Part shown: positions 41,168 to 49,066 of the stretch, piece after piece
Layout: each line of letters begins with the position of its first letter
Position numbering within the stretch: position 1 is the stretch's first letter
Source of the DNA: CAXRDE01 sp964229355
GTDB lineage: Bacteria > Cyanobacteriota > Sericytochromatia > UBA7694
Direction of reading: 5' to 3'
Length of the DNA stretch: 64,000 bases
NCBI GenBank assembly: GCA_964229355.1
Contig: CAXRDE010000025.1
Coordinates: forward strand, 186,001 to 250,000
Program-made: the position numbers and the translations under genes
Notes under the pieces: generated by a model
What the model was told of the DNA's origin: nothing
Database searches by the model: none
Seen by the model: only the letters and a program-made list of their open reading frames with translations

Positions 41168-42522
41168 ACGATAGTAGAAAGAGCTTTAAACTTGATGAGT
41201 TGATAGAAATCAAACATGGATGGGCTTTCAAAGGATCTTTTATGAATGAAGATATAGACGAAGGTCCAATTGTCGTTGCCATTGGTAACTTCAACTATTC
41301 CGGGGGATTTCGGTTTAAATCTACACGAATAAAAAGATATACTGCAGATTATCCAAAAGACTATGTGCTGAACCCAGGCGATATTTTATTAGCCATGACT
41401 TGTCAAACTGCTGGAGGAGAAATTCTCGGTATTCCAGGAGTCGTTCCAAACGATAATGAAGTTTACTTACATAACCAGCGACTCGGTAAACTCGTAATAA
41501 AAAAAACTCAAATCATTGACAAAGAATATCTTTACTGGCTTTTTTTAACTAAAAACTTCAATCACCATTTGTTTGTTTCTGCATCTGGAACAAAAATTTT
41601 ACATACGTCTCCAACAAAAATTTGCAATTATAAAGTAACTATTCCCCCAATATTTGAACAAAAAAAAATAGCAAGCATTCTCTGGAACATACAAAAAAAA
41701 ATCGAACTCAACAACCAAATCAACCAAACCCTCGAAGCCATGGCCCAGGCCCTTTTCAAAAGCTGGTTTGTAGACTTTGAACCCGTCAAAGCCAAAATCG
41801 AAGCCAAAGCCGCTGGCGCTGATGCCAAAGGCGTGACGTTGGCGGCGATGGAAACCATCTCTGGCCAGAATGCCGAAGCCCTGACAAAACTGGCGCAGAC
41901 AGATCCCGAACGCTATGCAGAGCTGAAGGACACCGCCGAGTTGTTTCCTGATGCGCTGGTGGAGTCTGAGTTGGGCGAGATTCCGGCTGGATGGGAAGTA
42001 CACAAAGTCAAAAAGATTTTACAACGATTGAAACCAAAGAAAAGATATACGAAGAAGCAAGTACTGAATTATGGTAGAACACCTGTATTAGAGCAAGGCT
42101 CAAAAATAGTAATGGGATTTCATAACGAATCTCCAGACTTCTATGCGTCTAGTGACGATCCTGTTTTTATATTTGGAGATCACACCTGCGTTACATACTT
42201 GTCTTGCCAACCTTTTGATATCTCACAAAATGTAATTCCATTGAAAGGTGCTAAATTGCCAACCTTATGGGTTTACTACTCTGTGAAAGATTTGCAAAAA
42301 TTTCAAGAATACCGCCGACATTGGTCAGAGTTAATTGTCAAAGATGTAGTTACACCCAGTTTAAAACTAACGCAGCTATTCTCAACGAAGATTTCAACTT
42401 TCCACAAAATTATTGAAGCCAACCTTAAAGAGAATGCAAACCTTGAATTATTGAGAGACATCCTTCTTCCCAAACTCCTGTCGGGTGAAATCAGCATAGA
42501 AAATCTGGAGGTCCAATCATGA
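41164..42522 (+). CDS. hsdS: Type I restriction-modification specificity subunit
   Basis: The 452-aa protein has two target-recognition domains separated and followed by conserved helices, the HsdS plan. First domain about 1-165, then the spacer helix QKKIASILWNIQKKIELNNQINQTLEAMAQALFKSWFVDFEPVKAKIE; second domain about 275-420 starting LGEIPAGWEVHKVKK, with closing helix LKENANLELLRDILLPKLLSGEISIENLE. It selects the DNA site for both methylation and cleavage. The recognition domains are clearly AT-richer than the conserved middle, which suggests exchange of these cassettes between systems. The target sequence cannot be deduced. Four-base overlaps at both ends. Confidence 0.95.
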   Translation: MNDSRKSFKLDELIEIKHGWAFKGSFMNEDIDEGPIVVAIGNFNYSGGFRFKSTRIKRYTADYPKDYVLNPGDILLAMTCQTAGGEILGIPGVVPNDNEVYLHNQRLGKLVIKKTQIIDKEYLYWLFLTKNFNHHLFVSASGTKILHTSPTKICNYKVTIPPIFEQKKIASILWNIQKKIELNNQINQTLEAMAQALFKSWFVDFEPVKAKIEAKAAGADAKGVTLAAMETISGQNAEALTKLAQTDPERYAELKDTAELFPDALVESELGEIPAGWEVHKVKKILQRLKPKKRYTKKQVLNYGRTPVLEQGSKIVMGFHNESPDFYASSDDPVFIFGDHTCVTYLSCQPFDISQNVIPLKGAKLPTLWVYYSVKDLQKFQEYRRHWSELIVKDVVTPSLKLTQLFSTKISTFHKIIEANLKENANLELLRDILLPKLLSGEISIENLEVQS

Positions 42523-43427
42523 CCAGCCGAACCCAGATGATACTGACTATTCTCAAAAGCCAGCCCAATACTCCGTTTACAGCCAGAGAACTAGCCCAAC
42601 AGATATTTATGCAATATGCCGAAGAGTTACAGGAAAAAAGAAGCAATCCCAAATTTGAATCCGACGAGGACTTTATTATCCAGCTTGCCGCTGAAATCGG
42701 AGGCAGCGCCACCAAAACCATTCAGCGTAACTACCCACAGGTACAAACCCGAGATCAACCCCGCCCCCGACTTTACTACTGGTCAGAAACCGAAAACCTT
42801 GATCTGTCAGAGCCAGATATTGAGTCTGAACCATCTGCTGCTTCCTATAGCGAACATGAACTTTACCCCTTGCTGATCGCTTATCTTTTTGAAGAACAAG
42901 GGCTTTACTGCCGACGCATTGACGAAAAACGTTCACGCAATGATAAGGGCAATGGGGGCAACCACTGGCTTTACCCGGATATTGTGGCCCTTGAAACCCA
43001 GGGCATCCACTGGCAGCCGGTGGTCAAAAGCTGTTTACAGAATCATTTATCAAGGCTTTGGTCATTTGAGGTCAAACGCAAGCTCAACCGCAGTAATGTG
43101 CGTCAGGCTTTCTTTCAAGCGGTCAGTAATTCATCATGGGCGCATTATGGCTATCTGGTAACGGCAGAAATTAACGAAGACCGCCATAATGGAGTGCTCA
43201 AAGAACTTCAAATGCTTTCAGCCCTGCACGGCATTGGCGTCATGGTCCTTGACACCCACGACTTGGCGGAGTCCAAAGTCTTGCTACCTGCCCGTGACCG
43301 CTTGCAAGTGGACTGGGACTCTGTGAATCGGCTCGTCGAAGAAAATCGAGACATGGAAGATTTTATTGAACTGGTGAGCATGTATCACCAGACGGGTAAA
43401 GTACGCAAAGTGGAATGGAATAAGTAA
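42519..43427 (+). CDS. HrgA/COG2958-like protein with HTH and PD-(D/E)xK-type nuclease motif
   Basis: A 302-aa protein. The N-terminal 75 residues look like an HB1/Asxl-type winged helix (QMILTILKSQPNTPFTARELAQQIF). The C-terminal domain carries HELYPLLIAYLFEEQGLYCRRIDEKRS, HWLYPDIVALE (D154) and LWSFEVKRKLN (E184, K186), which fit the D...ExK core of PD-(D/E)xK nucleases. Homologues (HrgA, COG2958) often neighbour restriction genes in Helicobacter and others. Whether it cuts DNA, or is a structural partner, is unknown. It overlaps hsdS by four bases and ends directly at the GTG of the next gene. Confidence 0.78.
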   Translation: MTSRTQMILTILKSQPNTPFTARELAQQIFMQYAEELQEKRSNPKFESDEDFIIQLAAEIGGSATKTIQRNYPQVQTRDQPRPRLYYWSETENLDLSEPDIESEPSAASYSEHELYPLLIAYLFEEQGLYCRRIDEKRSRNDKGNGGNHWLYPDIVALETQGIHWQPVVKSCLQNHLSRLWSFEVKRKLNRSNVRQAFFQAVSNSSWAHYGYLVTAEINEDRHNGVLKELQMLSALHGIGVMVLDTHDLAESKVLLPARDRLQVDWDSVNRLVEENRDMEDFIELVSMYHQTGKVRKVEWNK

Positions 43428-44786
43428 GTGCCCGAAGATCAGCACATCGAGTACAAAGCCAGCTGGCGAGACGAATACCTGAAGTGGATTTGTGGCTTTG
43501 CCAATGCCCAGGGCGGCACGCTGATCATTGGCCGGGCCGACAACGGCGAACCCGTGGGCATTGCCAACGCCGCTGAGCTGCTGGAACGGCTGCCCAATCA
43601 GGTGCGGGATCTGCTGGGTATTGTCATCGATATTCAGCGCCTGTACGAAGGTGGCCATGAGCTTTTAAGTATCCACGTGGATCCCTACCCCACCCCCATC
43701 AGCTACAAAGGGCAATACCATTACCGCAGTGGCAGCACCAAACAAGAACTCAAAGGAGCTGCACTGGACCGCTTCTTGCTGCGCAAACAAGGCCGTCACT
43801 GGGACGGTGTGCCCGTACCTTACCTCAAGCCCACAGACTTAGATCCCCAGGCCCTGGAACGCTTTCGCCACAAAGCCGAGCGCGCCCAGCGTTTGAGCCA
43901 GGCAGACCTGAGTAGCCCCGATACCGCCTTGCTCAAGCGGCTGCACCTTTACGAAAACACCTATCTCAAACGGGCTGCAGCCTTGCTCTTTCACCCAGAG
44001 CCCGAAGCCTTCGTTACCGGTGCGTATATTAAAGTGGGGTATTTTGCCAACGACAGCGATATTCTTTACCATGACGAAATTCATGGCCCACTCATCACCC
44101 AGGTGGAGCAAGCACTGGATCTGATCTGGCTTAAATACCTCAAAGGCTGGATCTCTTATGACGGGCTGCAACGGGTCGAAACCTATCCCGTGCCCCGCAG
44201 CGCCCTGCGAGAGGCCCTGCTCAATGCCGTCATTCACAAAGACTACGGCAGCGGTGCGCCCATTCAAATCCGCGTTTATGACCACAAGCTCACCATCGGC
44301 AACGCCTCAGTGCTACCCGAAGACTGGCAGGTGGAAAACCTGACCCAGGAACACGAATCGCGCCCCTTTAACCCCGACATTGCCCATGTGTTTTTTCGCG
44401 CCGGTGAAATTGAGTCCTGGGGCCGAGGCATTGAAAAGATTTTGCGGGCCTGTGCTGAGGCGGGCTTTCCCTTGCCCACTTACCAGGACACCGGTGCCAC
44501 CCTGCGTCTGACCTTTGCCTATGCCCCTGAACTGGTGGCCTTAGAAAAAAGCAAAAATGAGGGAATAAATGAGGGAATAAATGAGGGAATAAAATTAACC
44601 CCTACAGATCAAGAGATTTTAAAAGCCCTCAAAGCACAATATAACCTGACGATTAGAGATTTGATAACGCAAACCGGGCGTACCCACAGCACAATCGAGC
44701 GCAGCCTCAGCAAGCTGCAAAAAGCGGGTTGGATTGAACGAGTAGGTTCTCGTAAAACCGGTCACTGGAAGGTACATAAAGCATGA
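43428..44786 (+). CDS. AlbA_2 / HATPase_c_4 protein, second copy
   Basis: A 452-aa homologue of the first AlbA_2 protein but clearly divergent: HIEYKASWRDEYLKWICGFANAQGGTLIIGRADNGEPVGI, RFLLRKQGRHWDGVPVPYL, HATPase region PRSALREALLNAVIHKDYGSGAPIQIRVYDHKL, IAHVFFRAGEIESWGRGIEKILRACAEAGFP, and a C-terminal winged helix (LTIRDLITQTGRTHSTIERSLSKLQKAGWIERVGSRKTGHW). Between the last two lies a triple 12-bp repeat coding NEGI three times. Start is GTG, with no gap after the previous stop; overlap of four bases with hsdR. Two such proteins in one restriction operon is unusual. Function unproven. Confidence 0.88.
   Translation: MPEDQHIEYKASWRDEYLKWICGFANAQGGTLIIGRADNGEPVGIANAAELLERLPNQVRDLLGIVIDIQRLYEGGHELLSIHVDPYPTPISYKGQYHYRSGSTKQELKGAALDRFLLRKQGRHWDGVPVPYLKPTDLDPQALERFRHKAERAQRLSQADLSSPDTALLKRLHLYENTYLKRAAALLFHPEPEAFVTGAYIKVGYFANDSDILYHDEIHGPLITQVEQALDLIWLKYLKGWISYDGLQRVETYPVPRSALREALLNAVIHKDYGSGAPIQIRVYDHKLTIGNASVLPEDWQVENLTQEHESRPFNPDIAHVFFRAGEIESWGRGIEKILRACAEAGFPLPTYQDTGATLRLTFAYAPELVALEKSKNEGINEGINEGIKLTPTDQEILKALKAQYNLTIRDLITQTGRTHSTIERSLSKLQKAGWIERVGSRKTGHWKVHKA
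44556..44591 (+). repeat. Triple 12-bp in-frame tandem repeat (NEGI)3
   Basis: Three perfect copies of AATGAGGGAATA inside the second AlbA_2 gene, coding NEGI each time, in the linker before the winged helix. The unit is a multiple of three, so slippage would change linker length by four residues without breaking the frame. Confidence 0.9.
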
Positions 44787-47700
44787 ACGAAGACCAACTC
44801 GAACAACTCTGCCTGGAATGGTTCCGTGACATTGGCTGGCAGTTATTACACGGCCCTGACATTGCCCACGATGGCCCCCGACCCCTGCGCCAGGATTATA
44901 AAGATGTGTTTCTGCGGCCTGAACTGCGTGAGGCCGCTGCCCGCATCAACCCCCATTTGCCCGCCGATGCCCTTGAACAAGCCCTCGACAAAGTCTTCAA
45001 GCTTCAGGCGCTCGACCTGCGCGAGAACAACCGAGCCTTTCACCGCTTTTTACTGGATGGCGTGCCCGTCGAGTACCGTACCGAAGCGGGGCAAAAAGCC
45101 GACCGGGTCTTTCTGATTGATTTTGAGGCCAGCGTCAACAGTTCCACCAATCGCTTTCAGGTGGTGAATCAGTTCACCGTGCAGGGCTCCCGACAGCCCC
45201 GCCGCCCGGATATTGTGGTCTTTATTAACGGGATGCCTTTGGCAGTCATCGAGCTCAAAAGCCCCGCCGATGAACATGCCGACATCTGGCAGGCCTTTAA
45301 CCAACTGCAAACCTACAAAAACGAAATCCCTGAGCTGTTCCATAGCAACGAAGCCCTCGTTATCTCCGATGGCTATAACGCCCGTGTGGGATCATTGACC
45401 GCCAACGAAGAGCGCTTTTTGCCCTGGCGCACCATTCACAACGAAGACGACAAACCGCTGCTCGAATGGCAGCTCGAAACCCTGGTGCGGGGCTTTTTTA
45501 AGCGGGATCTTTTCCTCGACTATATCCGCTATTTTGTGCTCTTTGAAAGCGATGGCGACACCCTGATCAAAAAGATTGCGGGCTACCACCAGTTTCACGC
45601 GGTACGCGAGGCAGTGAGCGCCACCATAATTGCAGCACAGGTGCCTGAATTGGGCCAGGTGGTAGAGCGCCGGGCCACTTATGGTAGCGAAGTGACACCC
45701 GGCAGCAAAAAAGCCGGTGTGGTCTGGCATACCCAGGGTTCAGGCAAAAGTATTTCCATGTGTTGTTACGCCGGTAAGCTGCTCCAGCAAAAGGAAATGC
45801 ACAATCCCACCCTTTTGGTGGTGACCGACCGCAATGATCTCGACGGCCAGCTTTATGCGACCTTTAGCAATGCCAAAGAGCTGCTCAAGCAAACGCCCGT
45901 GCAGGCCGACAACCGCGACGCCCTGCGTCAGTATTTGGGAGAGCGTCAGTCGGGCGGCATTATTTTTACCACAGTGCAAAAATTTGCGCCTTTAGAAGGC
46001 GAAGCGGTCCACCCCATTCTGAACCACAGACATAATATTGTGGTGATCTCCGATGAGGCCCACCGCAGTCAGTACGGGCTAAAAGCCCAGCTGAGCGCTG
46101 ACGGGCAGTACAAGTATGGCTATGCCAAACACATGCGCGATGCCTTGCCCAATGCGGCCTTTATTGGCTTTACGGGCACGCCCATTTCCTCTGTAGACAA
46201 AGACACCCGTGCGGTATTTGGCGACTATGTGTCCATCTACGATATTCAAGACGCCGTCGACGACGGGGCCACGGTCCCCATTTATTATGAGTCACGACTG
46301 GCAAAACTGGATCTCAACCACGCTGAAATTGAGAACCTCTCAGAACAGGTGGAAGAAATTGTCGAAGACGAAGAAATCAGCGACCGCGAACGCACCAAAA
46401 GCCATTGGAGCCGCCTCGAAAAATTAGTGGGCGCGTCCCCTCGGCTTCAGAATGTGGCTTCAGACCTGGTGGCTCACTTTGAACAGCGCACCAGCACCCT
46501 TGAGGGCAAAGCCATGATCGTGGGCATGAGCCGCGAGATTTGCGTTAATCTCTATGATGCCATTGTGGCTTTACGCCCTGACTGGCACGACCTGGACCCT
46601 GAAAAGGGCGCGATCAAAATCGTGATGACGGGCTCGGCTTCAGATCGCGAGCACCTACAGCCCCATATTTACAACCGCGCCACCAAAAAGCGCCTCGAAA
46701 AGCGTTTCAAAGATCCCAGCGACCCGCTCAAACTGGTCATTGTACGCGATATGTGGCTCACCGGTTTTGACGCGCCCTGTTGCCATACCATGTATATTGA
46801 CAAGCCCATGAAAGGGCATAACCTTATGCAGGCCATTGCCCGCGTTAACCGGGTCTTTAAAGACAAGCCCGGCGGCCTGGTCGTCGACTATATCGGCATT
46901 GCGAATGAGCTCAAGCAGGCTCTAAAAACCTACACAGATGCTAAAGGCAAGGGTGCGCCTGCCCTCAGGGCCGAGGAGGCCTTTGCCATTCTCTTAGAAA
47001 AGCTGGATATTATCCGCGCTCTCTTTCATGGCTTTGACTACAGTGCCTTTGAGACAACGCCCCATCTGCTGCTGGTGCCCGCTGCCAACCATATTTTGGG
47101 GCTTAAAGACGGCAAACAGCGCTTTTTAGACACCGTATTGGCCATGAACAAAGCCTATTCCCTCTGCTCCACCCTCGATGAGGCCAAAGCCCTGCACACA
47201 GAACTGGCCTTCTTTTCGGCCATTAAAGCCGCCATTAGCAAATTCACCTCAGTGGATGACAAACGCAGTCAGGAAGCCAAAGACTCTGCCCTTAAACAGA
47301 TTCTCGACAACGCCATTGTGGCCGATGGCGTGGCAGATGTCTTTGAATTGGCGGGCATTGAAAAGCCCAATATAGGTCTGCTGTCCGATGAGTTTTTAGA
47401 AGATGTACGCCGTATGCCCCAGCGCAATCTGGCGGTAGAACTGCTCGAAAAACTGCTCAAAGACGATATTAAAGCCAAAACCCGCCATAACGTCGTGCAA
47501 GAGAAAAAGTACTTTGACCGCCTCAAAGAAACCCTGCGCAAATACCATAACCGGGGCATCGAAACCGCCCAGGTCATTGAAGAATTGATTCAGATGGCCA
47601 AAGCGTTTCAAGAAGCCATGGAGCGCGAGGCGAACCTGGGCTTGAATCACGATGAAATTGCCTTTTATGATGCCTTAGCCAGCAATGAATCCGCCGTGCG

Positions 47701-47926
47701 AGAATTGGGTGACGATACCCTAAAAAAGATTGCCGTTGAGATCACCGACAAGCTCAGAAAATCCACCACCGTCGATTGGCAAGTGCGCGAAAGCGTGCGG
47801 GCTCAATTGCGCATTTTGGTGCGAAAAACCCTACAGCGCTACAAGTATCCGCCCGACAAAGCGCCAGAAGCCATTGAACTGGTACTTAAGCAGGCTGAAG
47901 TCTTAAGCAATGGTTGGTCAAAATAA
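44783..47926 (+). CDS. hsdR: Type I restriction endonuclease/translocase subunit
   Basis: The 1047-aa motor and nuclease. N-terminal nuclease domain with D143 (RRPDIVVF) and E157xK159 (AVIELKSP), then SF2 helicase motifs: TQGSGKSIS (317-325), FTTVQKFA, SDEAHRSQYG (D424), FIGFTGTPIS, and motif VI region MQAIARVNRVFKDKPGGLVVDYIG. The C-terminal 250 residues are the helical part that docks to HsdM (VVQEKKYFDRLKETLRKYHNRG). With hsdM and hsdS it cuts DNA lacking the methyl mark, far from the recognition site. Length is normal and every key residue is present, so the system looks intact. Its TAA overlaps the next ATG (TAATG). Confidence 0.97.
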   Translation: MNEDQLEQLCLEWFRDIGWQLLHGPDIAHDGPRPLRQDYKDVFLRPELREAAARINPHLPADALEQALDKVFKLQALDLRENNRAFHRFLLDGVPVEYRTEAGQKADRVFLIDFEASVNSSTNRFQVVNQFTVQGSRQPRRPDIVVFINGMPLAVIELKSPADEHADIWQAFNQLQTYKNEIPELFHSNEALVISDGYNARVGSLTANEERFLPWRTIHNEDDKPLLEWQLETLVRGFFKRDLFLDYIRYFVLFESDGDTLIKKIAGYHQFHAVREAVSATIIAAQVPELGQVVERRATYGSEVTPGSKKAGVVWHTQGSGKSISMCCYAGKLLQQKEMHNPTLLVVTDRNDLDGQLYATFSNAKELLKQTPVQADNRDALRQYLGERQSGGIIFTTVQKFAPLEGEAVHPILNHRHNIVVISDEAHRSQYGLKAQLSADGQYKYGYAKHMRDALPNAAFIGFTGTPISSVDKDTRAVFGDYVSIYDIQDAVDDGATVPIYYESRLAKLDLNHAEIENLSEQVEEIVEDEEISDRERTKSHWSRLEKLVGASPRLQNVASDLVAHFEQRTSTLEGKAMIVGMSREICVNLYDAIVALRPDWHDLDPEKGAIKIVMTGSASDREHLQPHIYNRATKKRLEKRFKDPSDPLKLVIVRDMWLTGFDAPCCHTMYIDKPMKGHNLMQAIARVNRVFKDKPGGLVVDYIGIANELKQALKTYTDAKGKGAPALRAEEAFAILLEKLDIIRALFHGFDYSAFETTPHLLLVPAANHILGLKDGKQRFLDTVLAMNKAYSLCSTLDEAKALHTELAFFSAIKAAISKFTSVDDKRSQEAKDSALKQILDNAIVADGVADVFELAGIEKPNIGLLSDEFLEDVRRMPQRNLAVELLEKLLKDDIKAKTRHNVVQEKKYFDRLKETLRKYHNRGIETAQVIEELIQMAKAFQEAMEREANLGLNHDEIAFYDALASNESAVRELGDDTLKKIAVEITDKLRKSTTVDWQVRESVRAQLRILVRKTLQRYKYPPDKAPEAIELVLKQAEVLSNGWSK

Positions 47927-48447
47927 TGGGCCGAAACATTTATATCTATCGTAATCCCTACACCACTTTGTACGATTTTTTACGCGCCCAATACCCTACC
48001 ATTCGTGAGTGGGCCCTTTCGTACAGAAATCCCGCTTGCGGTTACTATCCCGTAGAGGACTTAACGGATTTTTCTTTTACGCTGATTGACAAAATAGGAG
48101 CGGAATTGCCCCCACCAGAGCAGGTGAACCAGTTGAGTCAAGAAGAGCTGGATCATCTTCGCGATCTCACAATGCTTGGCTATGAAGATTATTTATCAAT
48201 GAAGAAGAAAAACCATTTGTCGCTTCTCGATGATTTGCCTGGTCTCCAAAGTTCCTATCTTGTAACTCAGTTTATTTGGAATCTCTATTTTCTTGAGGAT
48301 ATTTTGGGCGAAAAACAATATAGGGTGCATTTGATTTACCGGAATTACACACTCTCTGACACCTCGCCAGGGTCAGAGGAGGTGGGTTACTGGACGTCTG
48401 AAGAGTGCGCGCTTTTTAAGCGCTCTGTTTCAGAGCATTGTGGATGA
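47926..48447 (+). CDS. Unknown protein coupled to hsdR
   Basis: From ATG 47926 (overlapping the hsdR stop) the product is 173 aa, with no signal or membrane segment. It begins MGRNIYIYRNPYTTLYDFLRAQYP and has acidic, aromatic-rich stretches (GYYPVEDLTDFSFTLIDKIG, YLVTQFIWNLYFLEDILGEKQYRVHLIYRNY). I recognise no family. Base composition is lower in GC than hsdR. Translational coupling to the restriction operon suggests it is part of the island, perhaps an accessory or anti-toxin-like partner, but this is only context. Confidence 0.7.
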   Translation: MGRNIYIYRNPYTTLYDFLRAQYPTIREWALSYRNPACGYYPVEDLTDFSFTLIDKIGAELPPPEQVNQLSQEELDHLRDLTMLGYEDYLSMKKKNHLSLLDDLPGLQSSYLVTQFIWNLYFLEDILGEKQYRVHLIYRNYTLSDTSPGSEEVGYWTSEECALFKRSVSEHCG

Positions 48448-48628
48448 AAACCACAAAGACTATTTTGAAATGGAGCGACGCATGACAGACGACTTTCAAA
48501 GAAGAGGAGCTGTGGCTGACGATCTAACTGACTTTTTGAACGGCGTCCGCCTTGTCATTCAATGCTTGCTCGATAACCTCAATGCACTTAAAGAAAACGA
48601 AGGAATGATCGGTGTATTTTCTTACTAA
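48440..48628 (+). CDS. Small unknown protein
   Basis: A 62-aa acidic, helical protein starting at GTG 48440, overlapping the previous gene by eight bases; an ATG at 48470 is an alternative start. The end FLNGVRLVIQCLLDNLNALKENEGMIGVFSY suggests an amphipathic helix. Family unknown. Overlap with its neighbour favours a real gene, but its short length leaves doubt. Confidence 0.5.
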   Translation: MDENHKDYFEMERRMTDDFQRRGAVADDLTDFLNGVRLVIQCLLDNLNALKENEGMIGVFSY

Positions 48629-48640
48629 GGGCTCACGTCA

Positions 48641-49066
48641 ATGACCTACCCCAAAGCCATTCACGAAGACAAAGTCGGCACTTACCCGGCGGCCGTAAAA
48701 GCGGGTGGGGGTTACGTGTGGGATGCGGTGCTGGAGTATCGCGTGTGGTGTCATCCTGAGCGAGGCGCACCCGATCTTGAAGAGGGCCATGATTATTACT
48801 ACGCCTTTGCAAGCTATGACGAAGCCCTGGCCTATGCAAAGCACCTCGTGGGAGCTGACGAACCCCTTGCCCTGGTCTTGCAAGAAGAATACCTTGATGA
48901 GCCAGAGCCAGGAAAATACCGCCATGTAAAAGCCCAACGCATCACCGAATGGCCTGTGGTTTTTCTAAAGCGTCCAAAACGCACACCGCAAACCATTCCT
49001 GATTTTTTGGCACCGGACGCACCGCCAAATCGACTGGATATCTTGCGGGGGCTCAGTGAGCCCTAA
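48641..49066 (+). CDS. Conserved hypothetical protein (often mislabelled GCN5 acetyltransferase)
   Basis: A 141-aa protein that begins TYPKAIHEDKVGTYPAAVKAGGGYVWDAVLEYRVWCHPERGAPDLEEGHDYYYAFASYDEALAYA and ends ITEWPVVFLKRPKRTPQTIPDFLAPDAPPNRLDILRG. I recall very similar proteins, strongly conserved, across Proteobacteria and Planctomycetes, deposited as 'GCN5 family acetyltransferase', but no acetyl-CoA-binding loop is visible, so that name is not supported. Function unknown. It follows the restriction island on the same strand and overlaps the SSADH gene tail to tail by four bases. Confidence 0.8.
   Translation: MTYPKAIHEDKVGTYPAAVKAGGGYVWDAVLEYRVWCHPERGAPDLEEGHDYYYAFASYDEALAYAKHLVGADEPLALVLQEEYLDEPEPGKYRHVKAQRITEWPVVFLKRPKRTPQTIPDFLAPDAPPNRLDILRGLSEP

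Noticed and set aside
48641..49066. GCN5 acetyltransferase label for the 141-aa protein
   Set aside because: No acetyl-CoA pyrophosphate loop is visible; the name appears to be a propagated label.
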